Shown here: in pieces, positions 46,806 to 50,791 of the stretch
Position numbering within the stretch: the stretch's first letter is position 1
Layout of the letters: the number at the start of each line of letters is the position of its first letter
Assembly (NCBI GenBank): GCA_017645785.1
Contig: JAGCNW010000043.1
Coordinates: 1-50,791, forward strand
Direction: 5' to 3'
From: Treponema sp.
GTDB lineage: Bacteria > Spirochaetota > Spirochaetia > Treponematales > Treponemataceae
Length of the DNA stretch: 50,791 nucleotides
Program-made: the position numbers and the translations under genes
The notes under the pieces: generated by a model
What the model was told of the DNA's origin: nothing
Databases searched by the model: none
What the model saw: the letters and a program-made list of their open reading frames with translations, nothing else

Positions 46806-48332
46806 ATGAACGCTGATAAAAAGATAAACATTTTTCTCTGTTTTTGTCTAGCCTTTTTGTTGGTCTTGGGGTGGAATTGTTTTGCCGAAAGCAAGACGAT
46901 TGTTTTGGGCGGAAAAACCGGCTGGCCCGAGCTTTTGAGCAAAGACGGCGTCACTTTTGGACGAGGCCGTTTTGGCTACGAGTCGGTGGAACTGGCGACA
47001 AACGCGCGCGCGGTTACTTGCGACACAGACTTGCTCTTGGACTTTGAAAATTTTGACACGGTCCGCGAAACTTTTGGCGACCAAAGCGGCCATTACGCCG
47101 TTCAAAGCAACTCGCTTTTGCGCTCTCCAAAATCTGTCATGGGCCACCATTCAGCTCTAAGCCGCGGAAACGGAACAGGCCTTGTCTTGCGCGGTAACCC
47201 AGAAACATTTTTTGGACGCTCAGGCGGAACGGGATCTTGGACGATAGAATTTTGGCTTTGCCCCGCGATCGCCGAAAACGGCGAAAGAGTTTTTGAGTGG
47301 CACTCGTCAAGAATCGTGAACAATTACGTCACATTCCAAAGAATAGAAGCCGCCTTTTTTAACAACCGCATCCAATGGAATTTTACAAACATCTTTGACG
47401 GAATGACCGACAACAGCGGCGAGGTGAACCTTTTGAGCTACTCGGCGCTGATTCCCAACAAGTGGAGCCACCACGAAATTTCTTACGACGAAGAGAGCGG
47501 CTTGCTTGAATGCAAAATCGATTCGCGCGTCGAAGCCTTAAAGTACATAACCGAAGGCGGCCGCGAAGGAAAGACAATTTACCAGCCTGTTTTGGGCGAG
47601 GTGGCTCCGATAAGCATCGCTCCGGCCTACACAGGCTGCGTCGATGACTTTAGAATTTTGTCAAAGGTAACAGACTCCTCGCAACCGCAAAACTTGAATT
47701 ACGACAAATACAAGATTGACGGCGGCCGCTTTGAGAGCGCTCCGATAATGGTCAATCCAGGCTCGGTGATGAACAGCCTTCAGATTGTAGAAAACGTTCC
47801 TCCGCAAACTGAGATTCGCTATTACGTCCGTTCCGGCGACAACTTCTACAACTGGAACGACGCCAAAAAAGCGCCTAAGTGGATCCGTGTCAAAAACGGT
47901 CAGGACATTAAGGGCGTCAAGGGCCGCTACTTCCAAATCGCCGCCGACTTGTTCCCGGACGGAGCGGGAAGGCACACGCCGTCGGTCACAGAAATTAAAA
48001 TCAATTACACGCAAGTTCCTCCGCCAATCGCGCCCTTTAAGGTAAAAGCTGTCGCTGGAGACGGCCTTGTGGACTTGTCTTGGTCTTATTCAGTCGACGA
48101 AAACGTCGGCGGCTACTATATTTTTTATGGAAACCGCCCCGGCGAATATTTGGGAACCGACGCCAACGAAGGACCTTCGCCGATTAAAGTTGACAACATC
48201 ACGTCATTTAGACTGACAGGATTGAGGAACGGAGCTATTTACTATTTTGCCGTTTCGACTTATGCTAAGGATGAGGCGCAAATAAGCGGAAACCTTTCTA
48301 ACGAGGCTGACGCGCGCCCGGGAAGGAGATAG
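46806..48332 (+). CDS. Secreted LamG / fibronectin type III protein
   Basis: 508 residues. The signal peptide MNADKKINIFLCFCLAFLLVLGWNCFA is followed by a region of about 55 residues, a LamG/concanavalin-like domain (about 75-290: SWTIEFWLCPAIAENGERVF, KWSHHEISYDEESG, YTGCVDDFRIL) and a second beta domain, then one FN3 domain (about 405-500: PFKVKAVAGDGLVDLSW...YYFAVSTYAKDE). It probably binds polysaccharide or envelope components. GGGGA lies 6 nt before the ATG. The TPR gene follows after 6 nt, so they are cotranscribed. Confidence 0.8.
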   Translation: MNADKKINIFLCFCLAFLLVLGWNCFAESKTIVLGGKTGWPELLSKDGVTFGRGRFGYESVELATNARAVTCDTDLLLDFENFDTVRETFGDQSGHYAVQSNSLLRSPKSVMGHHSALSRGNGTGLVLRGNPETFFGRSGGTGSWTIEFWLCPAIAENGERVFEWHSSRIVNNYVTFQRIEAAFFNNRIQWNFTNIFDGMTDNSGEVNLLSYSALIPNKWSHHEISYDEESGLLECKIDSRVEALKYITEGGREGKTIYQPVLGEVAPISIAPAYTGCVDDFRILSKVTDSSQPQNLNYDKYKIDGGRFESAPIMVNPGSVMNSLQIVENVPPQTEIRYYVRSGDNFYNWNDAKKAPKWIRVKNGQDIKGVKGRYFQIAADLFPDGAGRHTPSVTEIKINYTQVPPPIAPFKVKAVAGDGLVDLSWSYSVDENVGGYYIFYGNRPGEYLGTDANEGPSPIKVDNITSFRLTGLRNGAIYYFAVSTYAKDEAQISGNLSNEADARPGRR

Positions 48333-48338
48333 TTAAAA

Positions 48339-50791
48339 ATGTCTGAAAATTCTTTGATATTGAACCGAGCGGACGCGGCGGTCATGTCGCGCGACTATGC
48401 GTTGGCGGCCCGCCTTTATTCAACATTGTTGAACAGCTGCCCCGACGACGAGGGCTTGCTCAAGCGCTTGGGAAACGTTTACATAAAGAGCGGCGACGAC
48501 AAAAAGGCGCTGCCGATTTACGAGAGCCTTCTTGGAATCAATCCTAAAAACGCCGAATGCCTTTTGACCCTTGGCGGAATTTACCGCCGCATCAAGCAAT
48601 ACGACAAGTCGGTCGAAGTCTTGAACAAGGCTTTGCAAGCGGGCGCCAAGGACGTTCAGGTTTACTACAACTTGGGCTTTACCTACAAGTGCCAGGAAAA
48701 ATTTGAGGACGCCATCGACTGCTTTGAAACTGTAGTCACCTTGAACCCCAACGACGTTTTGGCTTACAACCACATGGGTTCAATTTACGAGCTTAAGAAA
48801 GAATACGATGACGCTGTCCAGTCTTATAAAATGGGATTGAAGGTTGACCCCAACCATCCGATCCTTCACTTTAACTTGGCTCACACTTACGAATCTTCGG
48901 GCAACATCGACAAGGCCATTCGAGAATACGAGGCGGCCTTGCGCTACAAGCCGGGCTGGAAAGAGGCTTACGTCGAGTACGCCCGCTTGCTCTTTAAGAA
49001 GGGCCGCATTAAGGAAGCCGAGACAGTCACCGAGCAAGCCATTAAGGTAAACGGCGACAGCGCCCGCCTCCAGTCATTGATGGGCGACATTTACATGGCC
49101 GAAGACTTTTACGAGGGAGCGGAGGAGCGCTACAAGCTTTCGCTCAAGTCCGACCCAAAAAGAATCAAGGCCTTGCTTGGCTTGGCAAAAGCCTACGAAG
49201 CGCAAGGAAAGAACGCGGACGCAGTTGACTCAATTCAAAAGGCAAAGGCTATCGCCGCTGACGACGACCGCGTTGTAAAAGATTCTGTCGCCATAAACCT
49301 TAGCGCGAAGAAGCTCGCCGCGGCTGACAAAGAAATTAAGGCGCTCATAGCAAAAGACCAAGACGACCTTGAGACCTTGGACCTTGCCGGCCAGTATTAC
49401 ATTTGTTCCGACGACGAAAAGAGCGCCGACACTTGCTACAAAAAAATCGAAAGCTTCGACCCTTCATACAAGGCCCACCTAAAGAACGCCTCAAAGCGCT
49501 ACAAGCAAAAGGGCAAGATGGACAAGGCCGAAAGCATGATAAAGGAATACATCAGGCAAACCGCTCCAAGCACTTCAAACGCTTATGTCGCCTTGGCGCA
49601 AATCGAGGAAACCATCGGAAACCTTAACGACGCGCTCGCCGCCTACAACAGGGCTTTGGAATTAGGAAGCGAAAACAAAATGGCCAAGCAATCTTCGGCC
49701 AGAATCGCTTCTTCAATCGGAAAAGAAGTTGAGCCGCTTGATCTTGGCTTTGACAATGAACAAGAAGAAGACTTGAACGCCGGATTTGACGAAACCGACA
49801 GCGTCCAAATAGACATGGGCCAAGAAGAGGGCCTTGAAGAAGACAAAGAAGAAGAACAAGACGAATTGACCGTTGACGACTTTGACTTTGACGCTTTTGG
49901 AAAGTCGCCGCTTTTGGACGATGAGCCAGAAATCGATTTTGGCGACATCGCCGACACGACCGACGAAGAAGAAGAGGAAGACGAAAAATCCAACGACATG
50001 AACCTTTTGGACGACGAGTCGGCGCTAAAGGAAAAGCCGGCTGAGGACGAGCCCAGCCCCTTTGACAATCCATTTGGCGAAGAAGAAGCAATGCCGGAAC
50101 CCGAGCCCGAGCCTGAGCCCCAATACCAAGCGCCTCCGCCGCAAGAGCCGAGGGAACCGTATCGGCCGCCTTATGAGCCTCCGCGCTACGAGCCGCCTAG
50201 ATATGACGACAGGCCAAGCGCGCTTGACGAGGAATACAAGAAAAAGCTTGACGACCTTGCTTCGGCCAACCGCGACTTGCAGGACAAGCTTGCGCAAGTA
50301 GAGGACAACGCCAAAAAGGCCAGCGACTCCGCCGAGAAGGCTTGGTATGCCGCGCAAAAGGCCGCCGACAACGCGCAAGTCGTTGAGCAAAGCCAAGAAG
50401 AAATGAACGAGCGCATGGCCCAAATGGCCGAAGAAGCCGCCAAAAAGGCGGCCGAAGCGCTTGACGAATACATGGCCTCAAAAGAAGATGAAGCCAAAAA
50501 AGAAGAAGTTCCTGACGAAGAAGTTCCCGCCCAAGAAGAGGCGCCGGCCGAAGAAGAAGCCGAGCCCAAAGACGAAGAGAATTTTGACGAATTGTTTGAC
50601 GACATTTTGGGCGCGTCCGTTCCTGGAGAAGAGGAGCCGGAGGAGACAAAAGAAGAAGCCGAGCAGTTTGACGACGACGACGAAATGTTCTCCGACATGA
50701 AAATCACCTCTGTTCCCGCTTCGGAACCGGAGCCGGAAGAGAAGCCTGTCGTGGAAGAAGAGTCTGAGCCGGAACCAGAGCCAGAACCCGA
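48339..50791 (+). CDS. TPR protein with acidic and coiled-coil C-terminal part, 3' end outside window
   Basis: The frame is open from ATG 48339 to the window edge (817 codons) and continues beyond it. No signal peptide, so it is probably cytoplasmic. Residues about 10-460 are tandem tetratricopeptide repeats (for example VYYNLGFTYKCQEKFEDAID, LAYNHMGSIYELKKEYDDAV). From about 463 to 585 it is rich in Asp and Glu; 586-625 is Pro/Glu/Tyr-rich (PEPEPEPEPQY, PPYEPPRYEPPRY); 627-714 is a predicted coiled coil with repeated Ala/Lys/Glu heptads; after that it is again acidic to the edge. AAGGAG lies 10 nt before the start. TPR proteins scaffold complexes. The next gene in the operon is unknown. Partners cannot be read from sequence. 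Confidence 0.85.
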   Translation, partial: MSENSLILNRADAAVMSRDYALAARLYSTLLNSCPDDEGLLKRLGNVYIKSGDDKKALPIYESLLGINPKNAECLLTLGGIYRRIKQYDKSVEVLNKALQAGAKDVQVYYNLGFTYKCQEKFEDAIDCFETVVTLNPNDVLAYNHMGSIYELKKEYDDAVQSYKMGLKVDPNHPILHFNLAHTYESSGNIDKAIREYEAALRYKPGWKEAYVEYARLLFKKGRIKEAETVTEQAIKVNGDSARLQSLMGDIYMAEDFYEGAEERYKLSLKSDPKRIKALLGLAKAYEAQGKNADAVDSIQKAKAIAADDDRVVKDSVAINLSAKKLAAADKEIKALIAKDQDDLETLDLAGQYYICSDDEKSADTCYKKIESFDPSYKAHLKNASKRYKQKGKMDKAESMIKEYIRQTAPSTSNAYVALAQIEETIGNLNDALAAYNRALELGSENKMAKQSSARIASSIGKEVEPLDLGFDNEQEEDLNAGFDETDSVQIDMGQEEGLEEDKEEEQDELTVDDFDFDAFGKSPLLDDEPEIDFGDIADTTDEEEEEDEKSNDMNLLDDESALKEKPAEDEPSPFDNPFGEEEAMPEPEPEPEPQYQAPPPQEPREPYRPPYEPPRYEPPRYDDRPSALDEEYKKKLDDLASANRDLQDKLAQVEDNAKKASDSAEKAWYAAQKAADNAQVVEQSQEEMNERMAQMAEEAAKKAAEALDEYMASKEDEAKKEEVPDEEVPAQEEAPAEEEAEPKDEENFDELFDDILGASVPGEEEPEETKEEAEQFDDDDEMFSDMKITSVPASEPEPEEKPVVEEESEPEPEPEP

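Noticed and set aside
50186..50707. Serine-rich minus-strand frame
   Set aside because: Complement of Glu-rich codons of the TPR protein; no start signal.
49720..50791. Tandem DNA repeat or CRISPR-like array in the acidic region
   Set aside because: The GAAGAAGA and CCGAGCC patterns are codon-level low complexity inside an open frame; there are no spacers of regular length.

Overview
The window looks like a chromosome segment of a spirochaete, most probably a gut or rumen Treponema. This is inferred from gene content: an orphan UrtA-like receptor paired with a propeller adenylate cyclase, relaxed lipoboxes, RodZ/LolA/RimO together, UvrC beside LamG-FN3 and TPR proteins, and BspA-like surface proteins. 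There is no rRNA or other strong phylogenetic marker, so genus level is tentative. Coding is dense on both strands, with 45 intact or edge-truncated protein genes, one coding remnant and one tRNA. There is no CRISPR array, no recognisable prophage and no complete insertion sequence.

Layout. 1-3.1 kb is accessory: the 3' part of a BspA/GLUG surface protein, a decayed second BspA copy, GNRA-loop hairpin repeats and an Rpn-family nuclease. 3.2-6 kb holds an ATP-grasp ligase, a stand-alone receiver and a secreted M15 peptidase. 6-8 kb has a PurO-like IMP cyclohydrolase family protein and a GH43 glycosidase, with nested hairpin repeats around the former. 8-11.8 kb is a TPP-riboswitch thiamine salvage operon (thiM-thiE-thiD-cytX). 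11.8-13.3 kb is a C5 cytosine methyltransferase plus Vsr. 13.3-17.5 kb is a urtA-like receptor and a membrane adenylate cyclase. 17.6-19.6 kb is a biotin ECF transporter (bioY-bioM-bioN). 19.6-24 kb (minus strand) is an anion permease, then lolA-rodZ-rimO. 24.1 kb is tRNA-Ala(CGC). 24.3-30.4 kb has envelope proteins and lipoproteins around an acetolactate synthase gene. 30.5-33.1 kb has metY, nudC and a GNAT acetyltransferase. 33.1-37.5 kb is an ABC-2 exporter and esterase operon, divergent from a LysR regulator. 37.6-42.1 kb has an SDR gene and then purE-purF-purM-purN. 42.1-50.8 kb has a permuted papain-like lipoprotein, a YD/MORN-like repeat protein, an AEC carrier, uvrC, a LamG-FN3 protein and a long TPR protein cut by the right edge.

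Main new observation. At about ten genes a readable sigma70-type promoter ends only 6-9 nt before the ATG, and no Shine-Dalgarno sequence is present; in eight of the ten the -35/-10 spacer is exactly 17 bp. These mRNAs are predicted to be leaderless. They include the DNA methyltransferase, adenylate cyclase, bioY, lolA, ilvB, nudC, purE and PurO-like genes. Internal operon genes and several others (GH43, thi, exporter) have ordinary AGGAG-type sites, so two translation-initiation modes seem to coexist. A second pattern is a GC-rich AGCGC or GCGC immediately before the -10 hexamer of several promoters.
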